Source of the DNA: Acidobacteriota bacterium
Lineage (GTDB): Bacteria > Acidobacteriota > Thermoanaerobaculia > Multivoradales > JAHZIX01
Length of the DNA stretch: 64,000 bases
Assembly (NCBI GenBank): GCA_034211275.1
Contig: JAXHTF010000007.1
Coordinates: 1 to 64,000, forward strand
Reading direction: 5' to 3'
A model generated the notes under the pieces. The model ran no database searches and was not told the origin of the DNA. It saw only the letters and a program-made list of their open reading frames with translations. The translations under genes and the position numbers were made by a program. Shown piece after piece: positions 21,629-30,058 of this stretch. Within the stretch, counting starts at the first letter, position 1, and each line of letters begins with the position of its first letter.

Positions 21629-23044
21629 TCAGGCGAAGCTACGGGCCTGGAAAATCACCGCGTACATGATCCACAGAATCGCCAGCGGGCAAACGAAGCG
21701 GAGCAGGAAGAGCCACAGCCCATAGAGCTTGACCACGCCGTGCCCCGTCTCCAGCTCGTCCCGGCTCAACTTGGTAGGCAGCATCCAGCCGGTGAAGACC
21801 GCGATGCCCAGCCCCCCCAGGGGCAACATCCAATTGGACGCCAGATAGTCGAGGATGGTGAAGAAGCCGACCTGGCCCCGCAGGCTCATCTCGCCGAGGA
21901 AGGCCACCGACCCCAAGGAGAGAGCGGAAGGAATGCCGCACAGGAAGATCAGCCCACCGACCACCAGGGCCGACTTGCGCCGGCTCCAACCCCGCCGATC
22001 GATGAAGTAGGCCACCACCACCTCGAGGAGCGAGATCGTCGAGGTCAAGGCCGCCATCGCCACCAGCAGATAGAAGATGGGCGAGAGCAGGCCGCCGCCG
22101 GGCAGGTCGAAGAACATCTTGGGCAAGGTGGTGAAGAGAATCACAGCACTGCGCGCGAAGGTCTCGGCCCGCTCCGCCGCGTCGACACTGAAGATGATGG
22201 AGAACATGATGGTGGAGGCCATCAGGGCAATGACGGTGTCGAGCACGCAGATGGTCAACCCGGCCTTGGGAATGGAGTCCTTGCGCGACACGTAGGAACC
22301 GTAGGTGATCATCGCCCCCATCCCCAAAGAGAGGGTGAAGAAGGCGTGGCCGACGGCCTCCAAAATTCCGTCGCTGGAAATCGGACCGATATGGAAGAGG
22401 AAGGCCATGGCCTCTCCGAAGCCCGGCGTGCGCACCGAGTTGATCAGCAGCAGGAGCAAAATCCCCAAGAGCACCGGCATCAAGAAGGATGTGGTGCGCT
22501 CGATGCCCGCCTTGACCCCGAGGATGACCACCGCCACGGTGATCACCATGAACAGCGCGTGGAAGGTGATCTGTAGTCCCGGATTGGCCAGGAAGGCCCC
22601 GAAGTCGCTCCCCAAACTGGCGGCCTCGGCCTCACCAAAGCCTTGGGTCACCCACACGAAGCAGCGGCCGACGTAGTAGACCGTCCAGCCGGCGATGACC
22701 GCGTAGTACGAGAGGATCACGAAGCCGGAGGCGATGCCCAGCCAGCCTACCAACGACCACAGCTTGCCGCCGGCCACGCCCTTGGCCTCTCCCTCGACCA
22801 GATCCAAGAAGGCGCCCACCGGGCTTTGTTGGGTCCGGCGCCCGAGGACGATCTCCGCCAGCATGATGGGAGCCCCGATGAGAGCGATGGCGATGAGATA
22901 GATGAGCACGAAGGAGCCACCGTCGTTCTCATAAGCGATGTAGGGGAATTTCCAGATATTCCCCAGGCCGATGGCCGAGCCCGAAGCAGCCAGCACAAAG
23001 CCCAGGCGACCGAATGTTCCCCGTTTCTCAAGCTCCGTGGACAT
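21629..23044 (-). CDS. Sodium:neurotransmitter-type symporter (SNF/NSS family)
   Basis: 471 residues and about 11-12 membrane helices of the LeuT fold. The first helix has the sodium and substrate signature GSAIGLGNIWKFPYIAYENDGG, and SYVSRKDSIP lies in the mid region. Bacterial members import amino acids such as Leu, Ala, Tyr or Trp with sodium. No neighbouring gene points to the substrate. Confidence 0.9.
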   Translation of the reverse strand: MSTELEKRGTFGRLGFVLAASGSAIGLGNIWKFPYIAYENDGGSFVLIYLIAIALIGAPIMLAEIVLGRRTQQSPVGAFLDLVEGEAKGVAGGKLWSLVGWLGIASGFVILSYYAVIAGWTVYYVGRCFVWVTQGFGEAEAASLGSDFGAFLANPGLQITFHALFMVITVAVVILGVKAGIERTTSFLMPVLLGILLLLLINSVRTPGFGEAMAFLFHIGPISSDGILEAVGHAFFTLSLGMGAMITYGSYVSRKDSIPKAGLTICVLDTVIALMASTIMFSIIFSVDAAERAETFARSAVILFTTLPKMFFDLPGGGLLSPIFYLLVAMAALTSTISLLEVVVAYFIDRRGWSRRKSALVVGGLIFLCGIPSALSLGSVAFLGEMSLRGQVGFFTILDYLASNWMLPLGGLGIAVFTGWMLPTKLSRDELETGHGVVKLYGLWLFLLRFVCPLAILWIMYAVIFQARSFA

Positions 23045-23185
23045 AGATCACCCTCCTCTTACATGACACGTCAAAAACACGGGAACCCGCCCTGCGGCGG
23101 CGTCAGGCCCGATACAACACGCTGTCGAAATGCTTCCAGATTGTCTAGACCGCGATGAAGCATATCACCGGCCCCCAGACGAAGC

Positions 23186-24046
23186 TCACTCCAACGCCCG
23201 GCGGGTCAGGGACTGACTGAGCCGGTCCGACAGCGACGGCCCCCAAAGCGCTGCCACCAGGGGGAGCCCCAGCAGCAAGAGCGTGAGGAGACCCGCCGCC
23301 CACCGGGCAGCGGTCTGGGGAAAGCTCAAATTCTCGCCGTCCTCGGCACAGGCCAAAATACCCGCCACCGACATCCCCGGAGTCTGCCCCCAAAAAGCGA
23401 GGGGGATCACCGTATAGAGGAAGGAGAAGGTGAGAAGAAAGATCGCCAGACCGGGCCATTGGTCCAAATCCCATCGCATGCCCACCAAGCGCTCTCCCAA
23501 CAACACCAACAAGAGCAGCGCCCCGTGCACCGCCAGATCCGCCAAGCCCGCCAGCGCCCGCAGCCGTACCGGCACGTCGAAAGGATCTTCGGGCTCCGGA
23601 CTCGGCGGAGGCGAGTAGGGCAGCTCCGGCTCTTCCAGCGCATCGGACTCCGACCAATCCTCCCCGGCATCCTCGACGCTCGCCGCGAGCAAGTCGTCCG
23701 CCACCTCGGCGCCCTCCTCGACACCGGAATCCCCCGGCGGCTCGTCGTCGGGGAGCTCGAGGGGTGGATCCACATCCAGCTCGTCGACCTCGGCGTCCAC
23801 CGGATCCACCGGCTCATCGTCTTCGAGCTCGGGAAAGAGGGGCAGAGAGAGCGGGGCCGAATCTCCCTTGCGCCGGCGCTTGGCAGGGCGGGCGGGCCGC
23901 CGGGACGGCGCCTCCGAGCCCACAGGGCGAGGCTCAGGCTTCAGCGGCGGATCGAAGAGTCCGCGAGAATCACGACCGGACTCCTCCTCGCCTGCGGCCC
24001 GAGAGCTGCCGGAGGATCTTGGATCGTCAGAATGCCTGGTGCTCAT
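23186..24046 (-). CDS. RDD-family membrane protein with long acidic N-terminus
   Basis: 286 residues. The first 155 are hydrophilic, basic first (RRPARPAKRRRKG), then strongly acidic and Pro-rich, and probably disordered. The rest is a three-helix RDD domain (VRLRALAGLADLAVHG, PLAFWGQTPGMSVAGI). Function of RDD proteins is mostly unknown; some are ion exchangers. It lies 18 bases behind the TPR gene on the same strand, so the two are probably one operon. Confidence 0.75.
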   Translation of the reverse strand: MSTRHSDDPRSSGSSRAAGEEESGRDSRGLFDPPLKPEPRPVGSEAPSRRPARPAKRRRKGDSAPLSLPLFPELEDDEPVDPVDAEVDELDVDPPLELPDDEPPGDSGVEEGAEVADDLLAASVEDAGEDWSESDALEEPELPYSPPPSPEPEDPFDVPVRLRALAGLADLAVHGALLLLVLLGERLVGMRWDLDQWPGLAIFLLTFSFLYTVIPLAFWGQTPGMSVAGILACAEDGENLSFPQTAARWAAGLLTLLLLGLPLVAALWGPSLSDRLSQSLTRRALE

Positions 24047-24064
24047 CTCTCCGGAGCGCTCATC

Positions 24065-26497
24065 TCACCGGAAGGGTAGATATTTGACGTAGATGCGGTA
24101 GAGCAGATCCGGCGGCCTCTCTTGATAGACCTGAGCGAAGCGGGCGTGGCGCTGGGCCTCGAAGTCGTCCGGATCGAGCTCCAGCACTTCGGCGAAGCTT
24201 TCCGACGCCTGCCGCGGATCGTTGCGTTGCAGATACCTCACGCCGAGGTTGTAGTAACTGTCCACCAGAAGCCGAACCACGTCCTGGTTCTGAGGATCAT
24301 CGACGTGCATCCGCCATAGCGCCGGCAAGGCCAGCCCCCACTCGCTGTCCTCGAAGAGCTGCACCTCCGTGGCGATGGGCTCGAGGGCCGTAGTCACCTC
24401 GGCGCTGAGCGCCTCCTCGGCCTCGCTCAACGGCGCCAGCGCCGCCGCCTGCTGGAGCAAGCGGCGAGCCTCCAGAGCCCGCCCGGCCTCCAGCGCCAGG
24501 CGCGCCTGCCCCACCAATTCTCCCCGGGGACTCCCCTCGTCGCCGATCTCGGCGCTCGCCACGGCCTCCGCCGGCTCATCCGCCACCGGCGCCTGCAAGT
24601 CCAGAATCAGCTTCTGCGCCTCTTCGTAGTAGGGGCTATTGGAAGGAATCCGCTCCAGTTGCGAGATCGCCAGCCGAGTCCGGCCGCCGTCCGCCAACTT
24701 GCGCGCCTGATCGATGGGACTCTGCCCCGCCGGAGCGGTGGCCGCGGTCTCTGCGCCCTGGTTGGGGAAAAAGCGGCTCCAATTGTTGAGCAGGAACCAA
24801 CCCAAAGCCGCCAGCAAGAGCACCGAGAGAGCGCTAATGGCCAGAAAGAGAGTCCGCGGCGAGCTCTTGCGCTTCTTCGCCGGCGCCGGCGGAGGAGGCG
24901 GCGGCGGTGGCTCGACGGCATCCGGATCCGGCGGCACCATGATCTCCTGGCTGAGCACCGAATCCTCCGCCGCTCCGCCCGTATCCGGAGTCGCCGGCAT
25001 GTCCGGTATGGGCGGCGGCGCGTCGAAAGCCTCCGGCACTGCCACCGCCGGCCCTTCGCCGGCCTCGACGCGCTCCAGGTACTCCTGCGCCACCGCGTGG
25101 TTGGGGTTGAGCTCCAGGACCTTCTGGAAAGGTCCGCGGGCTCGCTCCAAATCCCCCGCCTCGTAGGCCGCCAGACCTTCGTGGAGAATCTCCTCGATCT
25201 GGCGCTCCGTCTCCGCCTTGAGGTTCCGGGCCTTCTCGATCCGCCGCGAGGCCTCCTCATTGTCGATGTCGATGAGGAAAATACGCGACCAGACGTCGAT
25301 GGCGCTTTGATAATCGCCGGCCTCGAAGGCGGTCTGCCCCTCGTCGAGAAGCCCGCTGATGCGATCGCCACCCCCCGACGAGCCGGAGCCCGCCGGCGCA
25401 GCGGCAGCGGAAGGAGCCGGCGGAGCCGCGCCCCCCAACTCGCCGATAGCGAAGTCCAGATCGTCCTCCAGCTCGCTATCGGACGCCTCGTCGAAAGAAA
25501 AGTCCATCGCCTCCGCTGGCTCGGCGCTCGTCCCTCCGGCATCTCCCACCGTCGACAGCTCGCCGCTACCGAGCCCCTCGAAGGCCGCGTCCAGCTCGCT
25601 ATCCGCTCCGGACGTGTCGTCACCGAAGAGAGAACCGAACCCGGCATCCTGGGGCTCCTCCGACGGCGGCGGAGACGCTGGGGCGTCCGAGCCGAAGGCG
25701 GCCAGGGGATCCGGCTCCCCGCCAAAGCTGAAATCCGGCGCGGATGCCTCCGCTTCCGCCGGCGGACCGGCGGCAAAGGCCGAGCCCTGCTCTTCCGCAG
25801 GGGGCGGCTCGATGGCCCCTTCGAAGATCCCCCACTCCCCACCATCCCCGGTCAAGTCGGCGAGAGGATCCGCCGGGACCTCCAATTGGGAAGACGGTGA
25901 CTGAGCGGCAGGCGAAGCTTGCTCCGGAACCGGCGGCGACGAGGGCAACGGCGGCGGCGCCTCGAAGGCCGGAGGCGCGGGACGCTGTGCCTCGATCTTC
26001 TGCTCGAGCTGCGCCAGCCGTGGATCCTCCGGCGACAGACTCCGAGCCTTCTTCAGCAACTCCTCCGCCTTCCCCAGATCTCCCGTCTCCAGGGCCTGCT
26101 GGGCTCCGGCAAGGGCCTTCTCCAGGAATTGCTGCATGCCCAGCCGCTCCTGCGCCTGGGTCGCCAGCTGACGAAGCTGCTGATTGCCGGTGACTAGCTG
26201 CTGGTGTTTGCCCGCCAGCTCCAGCACCTGCTGATACTGCCCCTGGTCAAAATGCGCCTGGAGCTGCTTGGCCAGATCCTCCGCCGCCATGCCCTGCTCG
26301 CCACCGGCGGCCTGACGCAACCGTTGGGCGAGAATGCGGGCGGGCTCGAAGTCCGGGTCGAGCTTGAGGATGAAGTCGCAGCCGAGAAGCGCCTCGCGGT
26401 GACTGCCCGCCTTGGCCGAAGTCAACGCTTGCTGGAAGGTCGATTCGATCCGTTGCTGGATCTCGGCGGGGAGAGCTGAGTTACCGCGATATGCCAT
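24065..26497 (-). CDS. Large TPR-repeat protein with one membrane helix
   Basis: 810 residues from the ATG at 26497 (MAYRGNSAL). TPR-like helices occupy residues about 15-185 and 395-495, separated by a long Pro/Ala/Glu/Ser-rich linker. A short poly-proline run and basic patch (PAKKRKSSPRT) precede a single membrane helix near residue 570 (LFLAISALSVLLLAALGWFLL). A C-terminal TPR block follows (QASESFAEVLELDPDDFEAQRH). It looks like an inner-membrane scaffold with TPR domains on both sides. No enzymatic motif is seen. Confidence 0.75.
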   Translation of the reverse strand: MAYRGNSALPAEIQQRIESTFQQALTSAKAGSHREALLGCDFILKLDPDFEPARILAQRLRQAAGGEQGMAAEDLAKQLQAHFDQGQYQQVLELAGKHQQLVTGNQQLRQLATQAQERLGMQQFLEKALAGAQQALETGDLGKAEELLKKARSLSPEDPRLAQLEQKIEAQRPAPPAFEAPPPLPSSPPVPEQASPAAQSPSSQLEVPADPLADLTGDGGEWGIFEGAIEPPPAEEQGSAFAAGPPAEAEASAPDFSFGGEPDPLAAFGSDAPASPPPSEEPQDAGFGSLFGDDTSGADSELDAAFEGLGSGELSTVGDAGGTSAEPAEAMDFSFDEASDSELEDDLDFAIGELGGAAPPAPSAAAAPAGSGSSGGGDRISGLLDEGQTAFEAGDYQSAIDVWSRIFLIDIDNEEASRRIEKARNLKAETERQIEEILHEGLAAYEAGDLERARGPFQKVLELNPNHAVAQEYLERVEAGEGPAVAVPEAFDAPPPIPDMPATPDTGGAAEDSVLSQEIMVPPDPDAVEPPPPPPPPAPAKKRKSSPRTLFLAISALSVLLLAALGWFLLNNWSRFFPNQGAETAATAPAGQSPIDQARKLADGGRTRLAISQLERIPSNSPYYEEAQKLILDLQAPVADEPAEAVASAEIGDEGSPRGELVGQARLALEAGRALEARRLLQQAAALAPLSEAEEALSAEVTTALEPIATEVQLFEDSEWGLALPALWRMHVDDPQNQDVVRLLVDSYYNLGVRYLQRNDPRQASESFAEVLELDPDDFEAQRHARFAQVYQERPPDLLYRIYVKYLPFR

Positions 26498-26697
26498 AAA
26501 GTGCTCGGATCCGAAGTGTGTTGGCGGCTCGATCACCGCCAGAATGAGAGATTCCAGGCCGCCCCATCAAGACCACCGCAAGACCACTATGAACCCGTTG
26601 ACAGGCGGCTTTGGGGACTCGGAATAGGTCGCGAAGCATGCTAGCAAACCCTCCAGGGGCGTACAACCAAAGCTCCGCCCGGAAGGTCGTCGTCTTG

Positions 26698-28167
26698 CTA
26701 CTCCCCGCCCAGCTCATCCAGCAGCCGCCGCGGCATGCCGCCGAAGCCGCCGGAGGACATGGTCACCAGCACGTCGCCGGGCTGCGCGACCTCGATGGCC
26801 CGCTCCAACAATCGATCCAACGTCGGACAACTTTCCGCCGCGCTCCCCGCGGCCCGCAGGTCCCTCACCAGCGAATCGAGATCCAGGCGCTCGGCATCCT
26901 CCAGCCGACCGGCGTGAAAGATGGGAGCGAAGAGCACGGCATCCGCGGGGCCGAAGCTCGTCCGGTAGGCGTCGTAGAACATCTGGCGTCCGGCGGTGAG
27001 ACTCCGGGGTTCGAAGATGGCCACCAGCCGTCGTCCGGGATAGTGCCCGCGCAGCGCCTCTAGCGAGGCCTTCACCGCCGTCGGGTGGTGGGCGAAATCG
27101 TCGACAACGGTGACCCCGGAAGCGGTGCCCAGCTCCTCCAGCCGCCGCGCCGTGCCGCCGAACTGCGCCAGCGCCTCGGCCACCGCAGAAGACTCCAGGC
27201 CGTCGTACCGCGCCGCCGCCCACACCGCCAAGGCATTGAGCACATTGTGCCGCCCGGGCACCCGCAGCCGCAGCTCTCTCGCCTCTCCCTCCCCGTCCCG
27301 CACGGTGAAGCGGCTGCCTCCGGCGCTTTCCTCGCCCCCCTTGGCACCGCCCTCGACCCGCACCGAATTGCCCTCTCCAAACCCATAAAAGATCACCGGG
27401 CAGCGCGCTGCCGCGGCGACCTGGCGCACCTCCGGCGAGTCCCCCCAGGCCACCAGCCGGCCGCTGGGGGGCACCAGCTGCACAAGCCGGCGGTAGGCCT
27501 CTAGTAACGCTTCCGGGCTGGAATAGAGGTCCGCGTGGTCGTATTCGACGCTGGTCAGGATGACGGTCTGGGGCTGGTAGTGGAGAAATTTGGCACCACG
27601 ATCGAAGTAGGCGGCGTTGTACTCGTCCCCTTCGATGACGAATCGATCCCCTCCACCGAGGGCGAAGCTGGCGGGCAGATTCTTCGGCACGCCGCCGATG
27701 AGGTAGCCGGGATCGCGGCCGGTGGCGCTCCACACCCAGGCGGCGAGGGCGGTGGTGGTGGTCTTGCCGTGGGTCCCCGCCACCACCAGCGGCCGGCGGC
27801 CGGCGAGGAGAAAGCGAGCCACCGCCTGGGGCATGGAGAGCAGCTCCAGCCTCGGCTCTTTCGCATCCCCTCCCTCGGCCCGCAATTCTTCAGCCCGCAG
27901 CTCTTCAGCCCGAAGCGCCTCCGGATTGCTCCGCGGCACCGCGTTGCCGACGATCACCAGGTCCGGCCCAACCTCGTCCAGATGCGCTGGATCAAAGCCC
28001 ACCAGCGGCTTGATCCCCGCCTCCGCCAGCAGGGTGCTCATGGGCGGGTAGAGGGGACCGTCGGATCCGCTCACCCGGTGGCCCAGCTCTTGCAGAAGAC
28101 AGGCAAGAGGCGCCATGCCGGTGCCGCCGATGGCGATGCAATAAATGCTCAATGCAGTTTCCGTCAC
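26698..28167 (-). CDS. mpl: UDP-N-acetylmuramate:tripeptide ligase Mpl
   Basis: Mur-ligase-family enzyme that joins the recycled tripeptide L-Ala-gamma-D-Glu-meso-DAP to UDP-MurNAc. The start chosen is the GTG at 28167 with AAGGGAG 6 bases upstream; an upstream GTG at 28224 lacks such a site. Motifs are the N-terminal GGTGMAPLACLLQ, the ATP loop VAGTHGKTTT, the Mpl-type EGDEYNAAYFDRG, DFAHHPTAV and the FEPRSLTAGR segment. 489 residues, slightly long: a threefold in-frame repeat of the RAEEL type (bases about 27870-27930) and a glycine/glutamate loop add length. Implies meso-DAP peptidoglycan recycling. Confidence 0.92.
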   Translation of the reverse strand: MTETALSIYCIAIGGTGMAPLACLLQELGHRVSGSDGPLYPPMSTLLAEAGIKPLVGFDPAHLDEVGPDLVIVGNAVPRSNPEALRAEELRAEELRAEGGDAKEPRLELLSMPQAVARFLLAGRRPLVVAGTHGKTTTTALAAWVWSATGRDPGYLIGGVPKNLPASFALGGGDRFVIEGDEYNAAYFDRGAKFLHYQPQTVILTSVEYDHADLYSSPEALLEAYRRLVQLVPPSGRLVAWGDSPEVRQVAAAARCPVIFYGFGEGNSVRVEGGAKGGEESAGGSRFTVRDGEGEARELRLRVPGRHNVLNALAVWAAARYDGLESSAVAEALAQFGGTARRLEELGTASGVTVVDDFAHHPTAVKASLEALRGHYPGRRLVAIFEPRSLTAGRQMFYDAYRTSFGPADAVLFAPIFHAGRLEDAERLDLDSLVRDLRAAGSAAESCPTLDRLLERAIEVAQPGDVLVTMSSGGFGGMPRRLLDELGGE

Positions 28168-28334
28168 CGTCTGCTCCCTTGCCCCCGGCTCCGCCGCCGG
28201 GATGGCGCAGTGTACCACCGGCACCAGCCCCGGCCGCGCACCGTTCGATATGCTAGTTAAAGCCCTCGAGCGCCGGCAAACCGAAGGCCGCAGCAGTCTG
28301 CAGACTCATCGAAGCTTTGAAGAGGAGTGAGGAT

Positions 28335-29387
28335 ATGAACCGCCTACCCATTCGTGCCGTTTTGACACTTGCCGCTGGAATCTTGACCGCACTCTCCCTC
28401 CCGGCCCTGGCCGCCAACGCGGCTGCCGACGAAACCGCCGCCGAGGAAGCCACCGGCCCCAAGGCCGTCGCCGTTGAAGAAGTCCTGGACCTCGGCACCA
28501 TTCCCAAGGGCGAGACCCTGAAGGTGGAATGGGAGCTGCGCAACGAGGGCACCGAGCCCCTGGAGATCACCCAGGTCCGCCCGTCCTGCGGCTGCACCGT
28601 CGCCACCTATGACGAGGTCATCGCTCCCGGCGCCACCGGCAAGGTTCGCGCCGAGATCGACACCACCAACCTCTTCGGCGCCGACACCAAGCGGGTCACG
28701 GTCCTGACCAACGACCCCAACAACCCCTCCATCGTGCTCACCGCCAAGAGCGAGGTGAAGCCCTACCTCAACGCCATCCCCGGCTATGCCCGCTTCAATG
28801 TCGTCCAAGACCAGCAGAAGGGCTCCGTCGACCAGAGCATCTGGGCTCAGGACGGCAGCGACTTCAACATTGTCTCCGCCACGGCGACCGAGGACTACCT
28901 CACCGTCGCCGTCCGCGAGGCCACCGAGGAAGAGCGGGCCGAAGACGCCAAGGGCAAGCAATACCAGGTGTCGGTGACCCTCGCCAAGGACGCCCCCATC
29001 GGCCCCATCACCAGCGCCCTGCAGATCACCACCGATCACCCCAAGCAGAAGACCATGAGCATCCCCATCTCCGGCTTCGTGCGCCCGGTGCTGGCGGTGA
29101 CCCCCCAGACCGCCAACTTCCGCAAGATCGAGCTCAAGGAGCCCCTGCAGGCCAACATTCTGGTGAAGAACTACGCGGTGGAGAAGATCGACCTCACCAG
29201 CATCCAGAGCACCATCCCCACCATCTCCGCCGAAATCATCCCCCTCGAGGAGGGCCGCCGCTTCCAGATTCGTCTGCTGGTGAGCCCCGACACCCCCAAG
29301 GGCGACTTCAACGGCATGCTCAAGATCCAGACCGACAGCCCGAAGGTGCCGAGCCTCGAGGTGCCGGTCATCGGCACCGTCATCTAA
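28335..29387 (+). CDS. Exported DUF1573-domain protein
   Basis: 350 residues with a signal peptide (MNRLPIRAVLTLAAGILTALS) and at least one DUF1573 beta-sandwich (EVLDLGTIPKGETLKVEWELRNEG ... RPSCGCTVATYD), including the family's conserved CGC. Two more immunoglobulin-like repeats follow. DUF1573 proteins are periplasmic or cell-surface; the role is unknown. GGAG/GAGG sites precede the ATG at 28335. Followed by a strong intrinsic terminator. Confidence 0.82.
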   Translation: MNRLPIRAVLTLAAGILTALSLPALAANAAADETAAEEATGPKAVAVEEVLDLGTIPKGETLKVEWELRNEGTEPLEITQVRPSCGCTVATYDEVIAPGATGKVRAEIDTTNLFGADTKRVTVLTNDPNNPSIVLTAKSEVKPYLNAIPGYARFNVVQDQQKGSVDQSIWAQDGSDFNIVSATATEDYLTVAVREATEEERAEDAKGKQYQVSVTLAKDAPIGPITSALQITTDHPKQKTMSIPISGFVRPVLAVTPQTANFRKIELKEPLQANILVKNYAVEKIDLTSIQSTIPTISAEIIPLEEGRRFQIRLLVSPDTPKGDFNGMLKIQTDSPKVPSLEVPVIGTVI

Positions 29388-29436
29388 GGCGGCTCCTCTC
29401 CTAGACACCCCGGTTCAACGCTTCCGAACCTCTCAA

Positions 29437-29470
29437 GCCCGCCGGTTTTGGGTTACCGGCGGGCTTTTTT
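29437..29470 (+). terminator. Intrinsic terminator after the DUF1573 gene
   Basis: Perfect 10-bp stem GCCCGCCGGT/ACCGGCGGGC with an 8-base loop, followed by six T at 29465-29470. Classical rho-independent terminator 50 bases after the stop codon. Confidence 0.95.
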
Positions 29471-29540
29471 CCTGCCCGCACGAACTTCCCCCCTTGCACC
29501 GCCCCGCCTTTTCGGTTATCTTTCCGTGGCCTTTTGGCAC

Positions 29541-29616
29541 GGCGCGTTCGTCTAGGGGTCCAGGACGCCGGCCTCTCACGCCGGTAACACGGGTTCGAAT
29601 CCCGTACGCGCTACCA
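29541..29616 (+). tRNA. tRNA-Glu (anticodon CTC)
   Basis: Full cloverleaf: acceptor GGCGCGT/ACGCGCT (first pair G-U), anticodon loop CTCTCAC giving CTC (reads GAG), T-arm CGGGTTCGAATCCCG, discriminator A and encoded CCA at 29614-29616. Confidence 0.95.
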
Positions 29617-29783
29617 GCCTTTTCTTTCCCCGCCTAGTTAGGACTTCCAACCCAATCAGACGAGATTGGGCGCCCCAGCTCGCCACTCCCGCGAGTCATA
29701 GCAGCGCAACACCCTACGCGCTCGATTCTCGAGTTTTGAGTTCCGATCTGACGCGGGCGCCTCCCGGTTTCGCTCGACAAAAC

Positions 29784-29798
29784 TACCGAACTTCGGTA
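29784..29798. promoter_or_regulatory. Perfect palindrome, candidate operator of the AbiEi-like gene
   Basis: TACCGAA-C-TTCGGTA is a perfect 15-base palindrome that ends 11 bases before the GTG start of the AbiEi-like fragment. AbiEi-type antitoxins are known autorepressors, so an operator role is plausible, but this is inference. Confidence 0.5.
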
Positions 29799-29808
29799 CA
29801 TCTCGCGA

Positions 29809-29946
29809 GTGAGTCCTAAAGGCTCTTCTCCCTCAGCCGCCCAACTCCTCCGCGATTGGACATCTCGCGGCCGCGACCACTTCTCCACAGAGGATCTGGC
29901 CGAAGAGTTCGGCGTGTCTTTGAATGCAGCATCGACAGGGGCGCCA
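29809..29946 (+). pseudogene. AbiEi-like antitoxin/regulator, N-terminal remnant
   Basis: From the GTG at 29809 about 45 codons encode a winged-helix start in the style of AbiEi type-IV antitoxins (AAQLLRDWTSRGRDHFSTED, then LAEEFGVSLNAAS). Where the recognition helix should continue with an RLRKKG-like wing the sequence becomes unrelated and runs into the TonB-receptor promoter. The toxin partner and the rest of the gene are absent. The whole 29617-30058 interval holds only this remnant, its palindrome and the receptor's control region. Confidence 0.5.
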
Positions 29947-29959
29947 CCGCATAGACTGC

Positions 29960-29997
29960 TTCACACTTCGTTCACATTGAGACCGCAGCCCGTTCAC
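29960..29997 (+). promoter_or_regulatory. 11-bp-phased TTCAC repeats, candidate OmpR-family binding site
   Basis: TTCAC occurs at 29960, 29971 and 29993, that is with steps of 11 and 22 bases; the last two copies share CGTTCAC. OmpR/PhoB-type regulators bind direct repeats with 11-bp periodicity. The site lies 62-99 bases upstream of the TonB-receptor start, and an OmpR-type regulator is encoded just downstream of the receptor. Confidence 0.45.
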
Positions 29998-30058
29998 GGA
30001 CGGCTCTCTATTGTTTTCCTACGCGTGGCCCACGTCCGCCCCCAGCAGGAGAACGAAG

